Positions 1 through 6,344 of a stretch of DNA of 10,204 nucleotides are shown in pieces. Both the position numbers and the translations under genes were made by a program. Below the pieces are notes generated by a model. It was not told the origin of the DNA. It was given only the letters and a program-made list of their open reading frames with translations, and made no database searches. Numbering within the stretch: the stretch's first letter is position 1; every line of letters starts with the position of its first letter. This stretch comes from Sporosarcina sp. (GTDB taxonomy: Bacteria; Bacillota; Bacilli; Bacillales_A; Planococcaceae): contig JARIDM010000123.1 of NCBI GenBank assembly GCA_029263945.1, positions 1 to 10,204 of the forward strand, written 5' to 3'.

Positions 1-263
1 AGCGGATCATTGCCGCCGAGGAAAGAGCGAGAACTAAGAAGACCAGGCAACCCAAATATATGATCCCCATGTAAATGGGTAATAAAAATCTTGTGAATTT
101 TTCTGGGCTTTAAAGAAGTATGTAAAATCTGGTGCTGCGTCGCTTCTCCACAGTCGAATAACCAGTATCCTTCCCCTTCAGCCGATAAATTCAAAATTAC
201 CGCAGAAGTGTTACGCATTTTTGAAGGCATTCCTGCACCTGTGCCTAAAAATTGAAGTTCCAT
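1..263 (-). CDS. rnz: Ribonuclease Z, N-terminal 87 residues (partial at window edge)
   Basis: Ribonuclease Z is the zinc-dependent endonuclease that trims the 3' ends of tRNA precursors in the cytoplasm. The reading frame starts at the ATG at 263-261 and runs off the left edge, so about 87 residues are visible. It opens with MELQFLGTGAGMPSK, the typical RNase Z / metallo-beta-lactamase start, followed by FDCGEATQ (about residues 36-43) and the zinc-binding signature HLHGDH at residues 63-68, then GLPGLLSSRS. The start lies one base past the dinB stop codon, and a GGAAGGGGG ribosome binding site sits inside the end of dinB, so the two genes are probably translationally coupled. In B. subtilis the homologue yqjK also lies near the polymerase gene yqjH. 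Identification is firm; only the length beyond the edge is unknown. Confidence 0.95.
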   Translation of the reverse strand, partial: MELQFLGTGAGMPSKMRNTSAVILNLSAEGEGYWLFDCGEATQHQILHTSLKPRKIHKIFITHLHGDHIFGLPGLLSSRSFLGGNDP

Positions 264-264
264 T

Positions 265-1470
265 TTATTCGTTCCCCCTTCCTTTCTTAAAACTTCCTTT
301 TTGAATCGCACCTGTTCCAAATTTCTTTTCAATTTGTGTTACAAGGCCGTTAATCTTTTCTTCTGATACATGTTTTTCATAATTATAAATAGATAATTGC
401 TCATGTAATTCACTCATAGGAATGATATTGGATACCGTAATCCCAAGCAATAGGATCTGTTCTCTCGTCCAATGCTTGATAAATAGTTCTTTCGCGACCT
501 TATAAATTTCCTCTTCTTTATACAGTGGATTAAGAACAGTTCTGCTTCTCGTCTGATTTTGCCAATCTGCAGTTCTAATTTGGATCATAACGACTGTTCC
601 TGCGAGATGTTCCTTCTTAAGCCTAGTCGCCACTTTGTTCGCCAGCCACTTGAATATTTTAAAACATTCTTCTTCGTCTGTCTCATCGATTGGTAAAGTT
701 GTTGAACTTCCAACACTTTTACGTTCTTCTGCAGCCTCAGGATCGACAGGACGAAAATCGTTTCCTCTCGCCCGTTCTCTTAAACGAAGACCATTCTTTC
801 CAAGGGCTAACTTAACCGTTAATTCTTCAGATTGTGCCAAATCACCAATGGTCTTGATGTTTATTTCATTCAGCTTCTTTTCAGTACTTTTCCCTATTCC
901 ATGCATTTCAATAACGGGCAAAGGCCATAAAAGCTTTTTTATTTCTCTTTTACGTAAAATCGTAATGCCCATAGGTTTTTTCATGTCAGAAGCGGTTTTT
1001 GCAAGAAACTTATTTGGCGCAATCCCAATAGAGCAAGGCAAGTCTAGTTCGCGTAAGATTCTTTGCTGAATTTCTTCTGTAATGCCAATTGCGTTCGTTA
1101 ATCCACCAATTTCAGTGATGTCAATATATGCCTCATCAATTGAAACGGGTTCCACGAGTTCTGTATACGTACGCAGCATATCAAATATGGCTGTTGACGC
1201 AGCTCGGTACTTCTCAAAGTCCGGTGGAACAATGACTAAATCTGGACAAAGTCTCCTTGCTTCACCTACCGTCATCGTCGTATAAATGCCAAGCGCCCTT
1301 GCCTCATAAGAACAAGTAACCAAGATGCCTCGTCGGTGTTTGGGATTTCCAGCAACAGCCATTGGAATCCCTTTTAAGCTGGGATCATGTGCTTGTTCAA
1401 CAGAAGCAAAAAAACTATTCATATCCAGGTGTAAAATAACTTTTGCTCTACTGTCATGATTCGTACGCAC
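265..1470 (-). CDS. dinB: DNA polymerase IV (Y-family translesion polymerase)
   Basis: A 401-residue Y-family DNA polymerase that copies past damaged template bases in the cytoplasm. The palm begins with LHLDMNSFFASVE, giving the metal-binding Asp16 and a probable steric-gate Phe21. The second catalytic motif is SIDEAYID, with Asp112 and Glu113. A helix-hairpin-helix-like stretch (MHGIGKSTEKKLNEI) follows, then the little-finger domain. QLSIY at residues 358-362 fits the QLxLF beta-clamp binding motif, here followed by about 39 further residues rather than ending the protein. The start is GTG, chosen because GGAGGAG lies about 7 bases upstream. An intrinsic terminator lies between this gene and the CheW-domain gene, so expression depends on read-through or on a promoter inside the upstream gene. 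I see no clear LexA box. Length and synteny match B. subtilis YqjH (PolY1). Confidence 0.95.
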   Translation of the reverse strand: MRTNHDSRAKVILHLDMNSFFASVEQAHDPSLKGIPMAVAGNPKHRRGILVTCSYEARALGIYTTMTVGEARRLCPDLVIVPPDFEKYRAASTAIFDMLRTYTELVEPVSIDEAYIDITEIGGLTNAIGITEEIQQRILRELDLPCSIGIAPNKFLAKTASDMKKPMGITILRKREIKKLLWPLPVIEMHGIGKSTEKKLNEINIKTIGDLAQSEELTVKLALGKNGLRLRERARGNDFRPVDPEAAEERKSVGSSTTLPIDETDEEECFKIFKWLANKVATRLKKEHLAGTVVMIQIRTADWQNQTRSRTVLNPLYKEEEIYKVAKELFIKHWTREQILLLGITVSNIIPMSELHEQLSIYNYEKHVSEEKINGLVTQIEKKFGTGAIQKGSFKKGRGNE

Positions 1471-1490
1471 AAGACTTCTCCTCCACTCAA

Positions 1491-1522
1491 AAGAAAACCG
1501 GGACAGCTAACTCCTCCCGGTT
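1491..1522 (-). terminator. Intrinsic terminator after the CheW-domain gene
   Basis: On the minus strand AACCGGGA (1522-1515) pairs perfectly with TCCCGGTT (1503-1496) around an 11-base loop. The stem is followed by a T-rich tail (TTCTT, part of TTTTCTTTT). It lies 7 bases past the CheW-domain stop codon and just before the dinB ribosome binding site. It should end most transcripts of the mce operon and set apart dinB-rnz. Confidence 0.8.
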
Positions 1523-1529
1523 ATGTTCC

Positions 1530-2009
1530 TTATATTTGCTCTTCTGCTAGCTGTGCTTCGACGTACGCGCTAATTTCATCCATTCCAGACAAGGTATTGG
1601 ATAAAATCTCTGGATCCACAATTGTAATCATTCGATCTTCAAGGTTAGCGACTGCTGTGAAATAGGCCGTTTTTGAATAAGCCATCAAACCTGCCGTCGT
1701 CAGTGAATTTTCTGGAATATCTAATATTTCTTTCGCATCGATTACAAGTAGACCAATAAAGAGTGCTTTTGTTTCAACAACAACGATGCGTGCCTCTGGA
1801 TGGTCAGTTGCGCTACGATTATATAGAATTTGTTCGAAATCTAAAATCGGTACAAGTTCGCCACGAATTTTCATAAGCCCTAACATGAAGCTAGGTAAAT
1901 GTGGAATTGGATTAACTTGTTCTAAAAGTTCAATCGATACAACAGAATCGACAGGTATTGCATACTCTTCATTTCCACATTGAACAACGACAGCTTTCAT
2001 TTCACTCAT
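1530..2009 (-). CDS. CheW-domain chemotaxis coupling protein
   Basis: A 159-residue protein consisting of a single CheW-like domain. CheW adaptors link chemoreceptors to the CheA kinase at the inner face of the membrane. Recognisable pieces are the opening strand VVVQCGNEEYAIPVDSVVSI, the family core GLMKIRGELVPILDFEQIL (about residues 44-62, with the conserved RGE at 49-51), and IVVVETKALFIGLLVIDAKEIL. No response-regulator domain follows, so it is not CheV. The ATG is 3 bases after the M20 peptidase stop, and its AAGGAG ribosome binding site lies within the last peptidase codons, so it is translated as part of that operon. I cannot tell whether this is the cell's only CheW or a second copy, so no symbol is given. 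No other chemotaxis gene is in the window. Confidence 0.85.
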   Translation of the reverse strand: MSEMKAVVVQCGNEEYAIPVDSVVSIELLEQVNPIPHLPSFMLGLMKIRGELVPILDFEQILYNRSATDHPEARIVVVETKALFIGLLVIDAKEILDIPENSLTTAGLMAYSKTAYFTAVANLEDRMITIVDPEILSNTLSGMDEISAYVEAQLAEEQI

Positions 2010-2012
2010 GCC

Positions 2013-3146
2013 TTACATCTCCTTTGAATTCTCTACTGTAACGTCTATAATTTCAAGTAATAATTCTGTTAATTTATTGAGTTCTTCAACGGGCATACGT
2101 TCTTTTGTCGTATGGATTTCTTCATATCCCACGGACAATGTAACGGTAGGTATGCCTGCGCCGTTAAAGACGTTGCCATCACTGCCGCCCCCACTGCTGA
2201 GTAATTCAGGTGATCTACCAATATTTTTGACTGCTGTCATCGCAGTCTGAACAACAAGGTCCTTCTCAGTGAAGTTAAAACCAGGATACATGTGTTCTAC
2301 TCTTGTCTCAGCACTTCCACCCATTTTTTCAGCAATTCGTGCAAATGTCGAAGTCATATGTTCTGTTTGCTTATCAAGTTTATTTGGTCGGATTGAACGT
2401 GCTTCTGCAACAATCGTGGCCTCATCACAAACAATATTTGTCGCGCGTCCACCTGCAAAACTGCCAATATTAGCTGTCGTTTCTGCATCTATCCGTCCAA
2501 GCGTCATCGCTGCAATTGATTTCGCAGCAATATTAATGGCTGATACACCCTTTTCAGGCGCAACACCAGCATGTGCTGTTTTACCATGAATTGTCGTATA
2601 TAACTTTGCTTGATAAGGGGCTGAAGTGACAATGCCGCCAACTTTCCCATCACTATCCACTGCATATCCATATTTAGCTGTGATTAATGATGCATCCATT
2701 GCTTTTGCGCCCATTAAACCACTTTCTTCACCCGCAGTAATGATAAATTGAATATCGCCATGGGGTTTGTCCTGTTCCTTAATCACACGGATCATCTCAA
2801 ATAATGCGGCAATTCCCGCCTTGTCATCCGCACCAAGAATCGTTGTCCCATCAGAATAAATATAACCATCTTCACGTAATTCTGGTTTTATATCTAGACC
2901 TGGAACGACCGTATCCATATGGCAAGTAAAGTATATTGGGTCAACTGCTGATACATTCCCTTTCATTGTTGCGATTAAATTTCCTGCACCATGTCCACTG
3001 CGTTGTGCAGAATCATCTTCAACAACTTCAAATCCAAGGTCTTTCATCTTAGTGGTTAATATATCGGCAATATTTCGTTCATCTTTTGTTTCAGAATTAA
3101 TTTTTACGAGTTCAAAAAATGTATCGCGTAATCTTTCTTTATTCAT
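2013..3146 (-). CDS. M20-family metallopeptidase (PepT-like, YqjE type)
   Basis: A 377-residue cytoplasmic zinc peptidase of the M20 family, resembling tripeptidase T and B. subtilis YqjE. Visible active-site elements in order are HMDTV (metal ligand His76, supporting Asp78), GADDKAG (bridging Asp107), the catalytic/metal pair Glu140-Glu141 in AGEESG, Asp164 in YAVDSDG, and His345 in EEIHTTKERM. The dimerisation domain falls roughly between residues 175 and 290 (HGKTAHAGVAPEKG onward). Length is normal for the family. The ATG has a TAAGGAG ribosome binding site that overlaps the stop of the upstream carboxylase gene, with a gap of only 14 bases. The exact substrate cannot be read from sequence; an aminotripeptidase role is the family default. 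Confidence 0.9.
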   Translation of the reverse strand: MNKERLRDTFFELVKINSETKDERNIADILTTKMKDLGFEVVEDDSAQRSGHGAGNLIATMKGNVSAVDPIYFTCHMDTVVPGLDIKPELREDGYIYSDGTTILGADDKAGIAALFEMIRVIKEQDKPHGDIQFIITAGEESGLMGAKAMDASLITAKYGYAVDSDGKVGGIVTSAPYQAKLYTTIHGKTAHAGVAPEKGVSAINIAAKSIAAMTLGRIDAETTANIGSFAGGRATNIVCDEATIVAEARSIRPNKLDKQTEHMTSTFARIAEKMGGSAETRVEHMYPGFNFTEKDLVVQTAMTAVKNIGRSPELLSSGGGSDGNVFNGAGIPTVTLSVGYEEIHTTKERMPVEELNKLTELLLEIIDVTVENSKEM

Positions 3147-3160
3147 ATTCGAACAACTCC

Positions 3161-4708
3161 TTATAACGGTATATTTCCATGTTTCTTTTTAGGTCTCGTT
3201 TCTTTTTTATGTTGCATCATCTCAAGTGCTTGAATCAGTTTAATACGTGTTTCTCTAGGATCAATCACATCGTCAACCATCCCATGTGAAGCGGCGACGT
3301 ATGGATTTGCAAATTTCGCGCGATATTCTTCAATTTTTTCTGCACGAGTGGCTTCAGAATTGTCTGCATTTGCAATGTCACGCGCAAAAATAATATTCGC
3401 AGCGCCTTCTGGTCCCATCACTGCAATCTCAGCATTAGGCCATGCATAGACAACATCTGCCCCAATAGATTTAGAATTCAGCGCCACATATGCCCCGCCA
3501 AAGGCTTTCCGTAAAATGACTGTCATTTTTGGAACGGTTGCTTCGGAATAAGCATATAAAATCTTCGCACCGTGACGAATAATGCCCCCGTGTTCTTGTT
3601 TTACACCTGGGAAAAAGCCCGTCACATCTTCAAAAGTGATGAGCGGAATGTTAAACGCATCACAGAAACGGATAAAACGGGCTGCCTTATCAGACGAATC
3701 AATATCTAATCCCCCCGCCATTACACGAGGTTGGTTACACACTAAGCCTACAGATTCACCATTCAGGCGTGCTAATCCGATGACAATATTACGCGCAAAT
3801 TCGGGCTGTACTTCCATGAAGGAGCCTTCATCTACCACTTGCTCAACAACTCTACGAATATCGTAGGGACGCGTCGCTTCAAAAGGAATGACATCCACTA
3901 GGTCAGGTCGGTAATTTTCGGTAGCAACATACGGAATTCGAGGTGGTTTTTCTTCGTTATTTTGCGGTAAATAGGATAATAATTTTCTCACTTGTTGAAG
4001 GACGGTTTCCTCGTCCTCCCCTCGAAAATGGGCATTTCCACTAATTGAATTATGTACTTTAGAACCACCAAGTTTTTCAGCAGAGATTACTTCACCTGTG
4101 ACCGTTTCAATTACTTTAGGTCCAGTAATAAACATTTGACTCGTATGATCTGTCATGAAAACAAAATCTGTAATTGCTGGCGAATAAACAGCACCACCCG
4201 CACAAGGACCAAGAATAACGGAGATTTGTGGAATTACACCAGAATAAATCGCATTCCGGTAAAAAATTTCCCCATATCCATCAAGGGAAACAACGCCTTC
4301 TTGAATTCTAGCACCCCCAGAATCATTTAACCCAATAAACGGTGCACCATTTTTTGCAGCTAAGTCCATTACATTCGCAATTTTCATGGCATGCATTTCA
4401 CCTAAAGCGCCGCCAAAAACGGTGAAATCTTGTGAAAATAGATAAATAGGCTTCCCCTTTATTTTACCATACCCAGTGACCACACCGTCACCAGGACCTA
4501 CTTGAGCATCCATTCCGAAATCTCTGTTTCGATGTGAAACGAAAGGATTTAATTCCACAAAAGTATCTTTATCGAGTAATAAATCAATTCGCTCGCGCGC
4601 AGTCAACTTCCCCTTTTCATGCTGCTTTTTAATGCGCTCATCTCCACCACCCAATTCAATTGCTCTTCGTTTATCATATAATTCATCGATTTTATCGAAG
4701 ATATCCAT
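3161..4708 (-). CDS. Acyl-CoA carboxylase carboxyltransferase subunit (propionyl-CoA carboxylase beta / methylmalonyl-CoA decarboxylase alpha type, YqjD)
   Basis: A 515-residue carboxyltransferase that moves a carboxyl group between biotin and an acyl-CoA, most likely propionyl-CoA/methylmalonyl-CoA. It shows the N-terminal signature KLTARERIDLLLD, the first crotonase-like lobe with NDSGGARIQEG, GPCAGGAVYSPA, and the second lobe with GFFPGVKQEHGGIIRHGAKIL, RKAFGGAYVALNSK and AWPNAEIAVMGPEGA. The C-terminal tail is lysine-rich. The frame is open to 4804, but I start it at the ATG at 4708 (MDIFDKIDELYDK). That start has a GGGGGAA ribosome binding site and lies 4 bases past the epimerase stop, whereas the extended start would overlap the epimerase and adds unconserved-looking residues. 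No biotin carboxylase or biotin carrier gene is present here, so carboxylase versus decarboxylase function stays open. Confidence 0.9.
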   Translation of the reverse strand: MDIFDKIDELYDKRRAIELGGGDERIKKQHEKGKLTARERIDLLLDKDTFVELNPFVSHRNRDFGMDAQVGPGDGVVTGYGKIKGKPIYLFSQDFTVFGGALGEMHAMKIANVMDLAAKNGAPFIGLNDSGGARIQEGVVSLDGYGEIFYRNAIYSGVIPQISVILGPCAGGAVYSPAITDFVFMTDHTSQMFITGPKVIETVTGEVISAEKLGGSKVHNSISGNAHFRGEDEETVLQQVRKLLSYLPQNNEEKPPRIPYVATENYRPDLVDVIPFEATRPYDIRRVVEQVVDEGSFMEVQPEFARNIVIGLARLNGESVGLVCNQPRVMAGGLDIDSSDKAARFIRFCDAFNIPLITFEDVTGFFPGVKQEHGGIIRHGAKILYAYSEATVPKMTVILRKAFGGAYVALNSKSIGADVVYAWPNAEIAVMGPEGAANIIFARDIANADNSEATRAEKIEEYRAKFANPYVAASHGMVDDVIDPRETRIKLIQALEMMQHKKETRPKKKHGNIPL

Positions 4709-4712
4709 GAAC

Positions 4713-5120
4713 TCATTCCCCCATTTTATCGTTTTCACAAAGTTCATACAACACGCCGTATGATGATTTAGGATGTAAAAAAGCCACTTCTGCACCGCCT
4801 GCACCTGGCTTTGGTACGTCTTGAAGCAATCGCACGCCTTTTTCCGATAACTCTCTCATCCGCGTACGAATATCCGTTACATCAAATGCGATATGGTGAA
4901 CCCCTTCACCACGTTTTTCAATAAACTTCGAAACAGCGCCTTCCCCGAGCGGTTCTAAAAGTTCTAGTTTAATATTTCCGGCATCGATAAACGCCACACG
5001 CACATTTTGTGATTGTACTTCTTCAATTGCGATTAACTTGAGTCCAAGTATTTCTATATAATATTGAATGGCTTCATCAATGCTTTTAACGGCAATGCCA
5101 ATATGATTTACACTTTCCAT
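4713..5120 (-). CDS. mce: Methylmalonyl-CoA epimerase (VOC superfamily)
   Basis: A 135-residue VOC-fold protein that interconverts (2R)- and (2S)-methylmalonyl-CoA, linking propionyl-CoA carboxylation to methylmalonyl-CoA mutase. It has the paired beta-alpha-beta-beta-beta modules of the family: NHIGIAVKSIDEAIQYYIEI with metal ligand His6, KLELLEPLGE, then GVHHIAFDVTDI with His76, and GVLYELCE with Glu126. Length matches known epimerases. It is the first gene of the minus-strand operon, with GGGGGAG upstream of the ATG and a good promoter at 5142-5170. The next gene, the carboxyltransferase subunit, starts 4 bases after its stop. The pairing of these two genes is what supports the methylmalonyl-CoA assignment over other VOC enzymes. 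Confidence 0.92.
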   Translation of the reverse strand: MESVNHIGIAVKSIDEAIQYYIEILGLKLIAIEEVQSQNVRVAFIDAGNIKLELLEPLGEGAVSKFIEKRGEGVHHIAFDVTDIRTRMRELSEKGVRLLQDVPKPGAGGAEVAFLHPKSSYGVLYELCENDKMGE

Positions 5121-5141
5121 TGAAGCAACTCCCCCCTCTCT

Positions 5142-5170
5142 ATTGTAGCTAGTTCTTGTGAATTCTGCAA
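5142..5170 (-). promoter_or_regulatory. Sigma-A-type promoter of the mce operon
   Basis: On the minus strand TTGCAG (5170-5165) is separated by 17 bases from TACAAT (5147-5142). This is a close sigma-A match at ideal spacing. Transcription would begin about 15 bases upstream of the epimerase start codon. Confidence 0.65.
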
Positions 5171-5183
5171 TTTCTGTTAAAAT
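5156..5183 (+). promoter_or_regulatory. Divergent sigma-A-type promoter of the miniprotein gene
   Basis: TTGTGA (5156-5161), a 16-base spacer and TAAAAT (5178-5183) precede the miniprotein gene by about 33 bases. It overlaps the minus-strand mce promoter, so the two probably compete for polymerase. Both lie inside a 9-base inverted repeat, CTAGTTCTT at 5149-5157 and AAGAACTAG at 5190-5198. Confidence 0.5.
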
Positions 5184-5215
5184 GGAGAAAAGAACTAGTG
5201 TGAGGAGTTTGAGCG

Positions 5216-5308
5216 ATGAGTAATAAAAACATTCAAAAGTGGATTGTTTATGTAATGATCGGCGCTATGTTGTTATCGGGTCTCGGTATGGGCCTAAGCA
5301 TGATGTAA
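5216..5308 (+). CDS. prli42: Prli42-like membrane miniprotein, 30 residues
   Basis: A 30-residue protein with two lysines near the N-terminus (MSNKNIQKW) followed by one hydrophobic membrane helix (IVYVMIGAMLLSGLGMGLSMM). This matches the architecture of Prli42, the miniprotein first described in Listeria that anchors the stressosome to the membrane. The N-terminal lysines are reported there to matter for stressosome contact. The ATG has GAGGAG at 5202-5207, 8 bases upstream, its own promoter, and a terminator right after the stop, so it is clearly an independent gene. It is too short for ordinary gene finders. The family call is from pattern memory: charge layout, length, and TM position. 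Other tiny membrane proteins could look similar, so the identity is probable rather than certain. Confidence 0.75.
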   Translation: MSNKNIQKWIVYVMIGAMLLSGLGMGLSMM

Positions 5309-5314
5309 CAAGAC

Positions 5315-5365
5315 AAAAACTGTCCTTATCAACTAAGAATACTTAGCGGATAGGGACAGTTTTTT
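5315..5365. terminator. Bidirectional intrinsic terminator
   Basis: AAAAACTGTCCTTATC (5315-5330) pairs with GATAGGGACAG plus T-run (5349-5365), with one G-T wobble. A nested CTAAG-AATA-CTTAG hairpin sits at the tip. A-run on one side and T-run on the other let it end both the miniprotein transcript (plus) and the convergent bacilliredoxin transcript (minus), whose stop lies 5 bases away. Confidence 0.85.
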
Positions 5366-5369
5366 ATGC

Positions 5370-5810
5370 TTAAATTTCTTTACAATACTCATCAAAATAA
5401 CCTTGTATATTGCGCACAACAGACATCGGATCATGGCCTTCAATCTCATAACGACCCACTTCTGCAACCATCTTGCCGTCTTTTAACAAAATGAATGATG
5501 GAGACGACGGTAAATGCTCATCGCCAAAATGCATACGCATTTGAGCTGTTGCCTCTTTATCTTGTCCTGCAAAAACAGTCACAAGGTGATCTGGTCGCTT
5601 ATCATAATGGATTGCGTGCTGCGCTGCAGGGCGTGCAATGCCTCCCGCACATCCACAAACAGAGTTTATCATCACAAGTGTTGTTCCTGCTCGCTCAACT
5701 GCATTTTCAACGTCTTCGATCGTTGTTAATTGTTCATATCCTATCGCATCCATTTCTGAACGCGCACGTGTAACTGTTTCGTTCATTAACATATTAAAAT
5801 CCATTGCCAT
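5370..5810 (-). CDS. brxB: BrxA/BrxB-family bacilliredoxin (YqiW type)
   Basis: A 146-residue thioredoxin-fold protein of the YphP/YqiW family. Bacilliredoxins remove bacillithiol from S-bacillithiolated proteins after oxidative stress. The active site is the family's CGC motif, Cys52-Gly53-Cys54, in NSVCGCAGGIARPA; a further cysteine lies near the C-terminus (Cys143). The conserved block HFGDEHLPSSPSFILLKDG is present. The frame is open upstream to 5855, but I start it at MAMDFNMLMNE (5810). That start sits behind an AAAGGGG ribosome binding site, gives the family's usual length, and lies at a sensible distance from the promoter at 5842-5870, whereas the longer start would fall upstream of the promoter -10 box. 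BrxA and BrxB are close paralogues; the B call leans on gene context near the mce region as in B. subtilis. Confidence 0.9.
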   Translation of the reverse strand: MAMDFNMLMNETVTRARSEMDAIGYEQLTTIEDVENAVERAGTTLVMINSVCGCAGGIARPAAQHAIHYDKRPDHLVTVFAGQDKEATAQMRMHFGDEHLPSSPSFILLKDGKMVAEVGRYEIEGHDPMSVVRNIQGYFDEYCKEI

Positions 5811-5841
5811 TATAAATAAACCCCTTTCTGTATTCCGTTTA

Positions 5842-5870
5842 ATCATAACAGTCACAAACTAGACATGCAA
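5842..5870 (-). promoter_or_regulatory. Sigma-A-type promoter of the bacilliredoxin gene
   Basis: On the minus strand TTGCAT (5870-5865), 17 bases, then TATGAT (5847-5842). Good consensus and spacing, with about 31 bases from the -10 box to the MAMDF start. It confirms the shorter start of the bacilliredoxin gene. Confidence 0.65.
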
Positions 5871-5912
5871 AGGACTTGCTATAAAAATCCATACATTATA
5901 GTTGAAGAGTAT

Positions 5913-5941
5913 TTGACAATTTACATAATTAACGATAGCAT
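5913..5941 (+). promoter_or_regulatory. mgtE: Sigma-A-type promoter for the M-box/mgtE transcript
   Basis: TTGACA (5913-5918, perfect -35), a 17-base spacer and TAGCAT (5936-5941) lie about 30 bases upstream of the riboswitch. Transcription should start near 5948 and run through the M-box. Confidence 0.65.
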
Positions 5942-5970
5942 TCTTAATTGAAGTTAAAAATAAAATGTTT

Positions 5971-6131
5971 GTCCTCGTTAGGTGAGGCTCCTGCATGGAG
6001 ATACGCTGCTGCCCAGAAATGTCGAAAGACTCCAATGGGTCAACAGAAACCATCGACTTAAGGTGGTTTTTAATGTAGCTGGTGAATTCATTTTCCCTAT
6101 GGCATGCAGTGCTAAAGCTCTACGAAGAGGG
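5971..6131 (+). promoter_or_regulatory. M-box (ykoK leader) magnesium riboswitch
   Basis: This stretch carries the conserved blocks of the M-box: CGTTAGGTGAGGCTCCT (from 5976), GAGATACGCTGCTGCCCAGA (from 5999), CCAATGGGTCAACAG, CATCGACTTAAGGTGG, TTTTTAATGTAGCTGG, and CCCTATGGCATGCAGTGCTA, ending in AAGCTCTACGAAGAGG. CCTC near 5973 and GAGG near 6127 can close the outer P1 stem. In this family Mg2+ compacts the aptamer and allows a downstream terminator to form. Here that terminator is at 6158-6196. A run AGAGGGT just 3' of P1 can partly pair with the terminator's ACCCTTCT, a plausible antiterminator (inference). The downstream target, an MgtE magnesium channel, fits the class. Confidence 0.96.
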
Positions 6132-6157
6132 TCTATTTTCTATGCTTGTTCATGCAG

Positions 6158-6196
6158 AACACCCTTCTTTGTTGAGGGGTGTTTTTTGTTTTTATA
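6158..6196 (+). terminator. Riboswitch expression-platform terminator
   Basis: AACACCC (6158-6164) pairs with GGGTGTT (6177-6183), followed by a long T-rich tail (to about 6196). It sits directly after the M-box and before the downstream ORFs, so it is the switchable terminator that stops mgtE transcription at high magnesium. Confidence 0.88.
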
Positions 6197-6219
6197 ATTC
6201 CTTAAAGGAGGTGATGGGG

Positions 6220-6330
6220 ATGGGTCATTCAAAGAATGCAGAACCCCCCAGTTGGTGTAGGTTCAATGTAAAATATAATCAACAAAGACAGTCCACTTCC
6301 CCACACTGGGCTACTTGGTGGACGAACTAA
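6220..6330 (+). CDS. Unrecognised 36-residue ORF between the M-box terminator and mgtE
   Basis: I do not recognise this protein. It begins MGHSKNAEPPSWCRFNVKYN and ends with a tryptophan-rich tail (HWATWWTN); it has one Cys, four Trp, and no signal peptide or membrane helix. Translation looks real: AAAGGAGGTGAT (6204-6215) is an almost perfect match to the 16S anti-Shine-Dalgarno, 8 bases from the ATG. The TAA stop overlaps the AAGGAGG (6329-6335) that serves mgtE, whose ATG is 14 bases further on, so the ribosome could re-initiate. GTCCAC (6291-6296) and GTGGAC (6318-6323) form a possible hairpin near its end. It could be a regulatory leader peptide, a partner of the channel, or simply a coupling device. 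An in-frame ATG at 6214 is too close to the binding site to be the start. Confidence 0.55.
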   Translation: MGHSKNAEPPSWCRFNVKYNQQRQSTSPHWATWWTN

Positions 6331-6344
6331 GGAGGTTTATTTAG

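Noticed and set aside
635..1285. Plus-strand frames opposite dinB
   Set aside because: They are shadows of the well-supported polymerase gene on the other strand; no ribosome binding sites or recognisable motifs.
4709..4804. N-terminal extension of the carboxyltransferase (start at 4804)
   Set aside because: It would overlap most of the last third of the epimerase gene, has no proper ribosome binding site, and does not resemble the family's N-terminus. MDIFDKIDELYDK is the expected start.
5859..6053. Minus-strand 64-codon frame over the mgtE promoter and M-box
   Set aside because: It overlaps the riboswitch on the opposite strand and the bacilliredoxin promoter; no ribosome binding site.
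6252..6279. Possible second mgtE promoter (TTGGTG-16-TATAAT) downstream of the riboswitch terminator
   Set aside because: The -10 box is perfect but the -35 box matches poorly, and the region is inside a probable coding frame. It would bypass Mg2+ control; too weak to list.
6082..6330. An 82-codon plus-strand frame covering the M-box end and the 36-codon ORF
   Set aside because: Its first half lies inside the riboswitch and terminator. Only the part after the strong ribosome binding site at 6204-6215 is credible, so I kept the 36-residue version.
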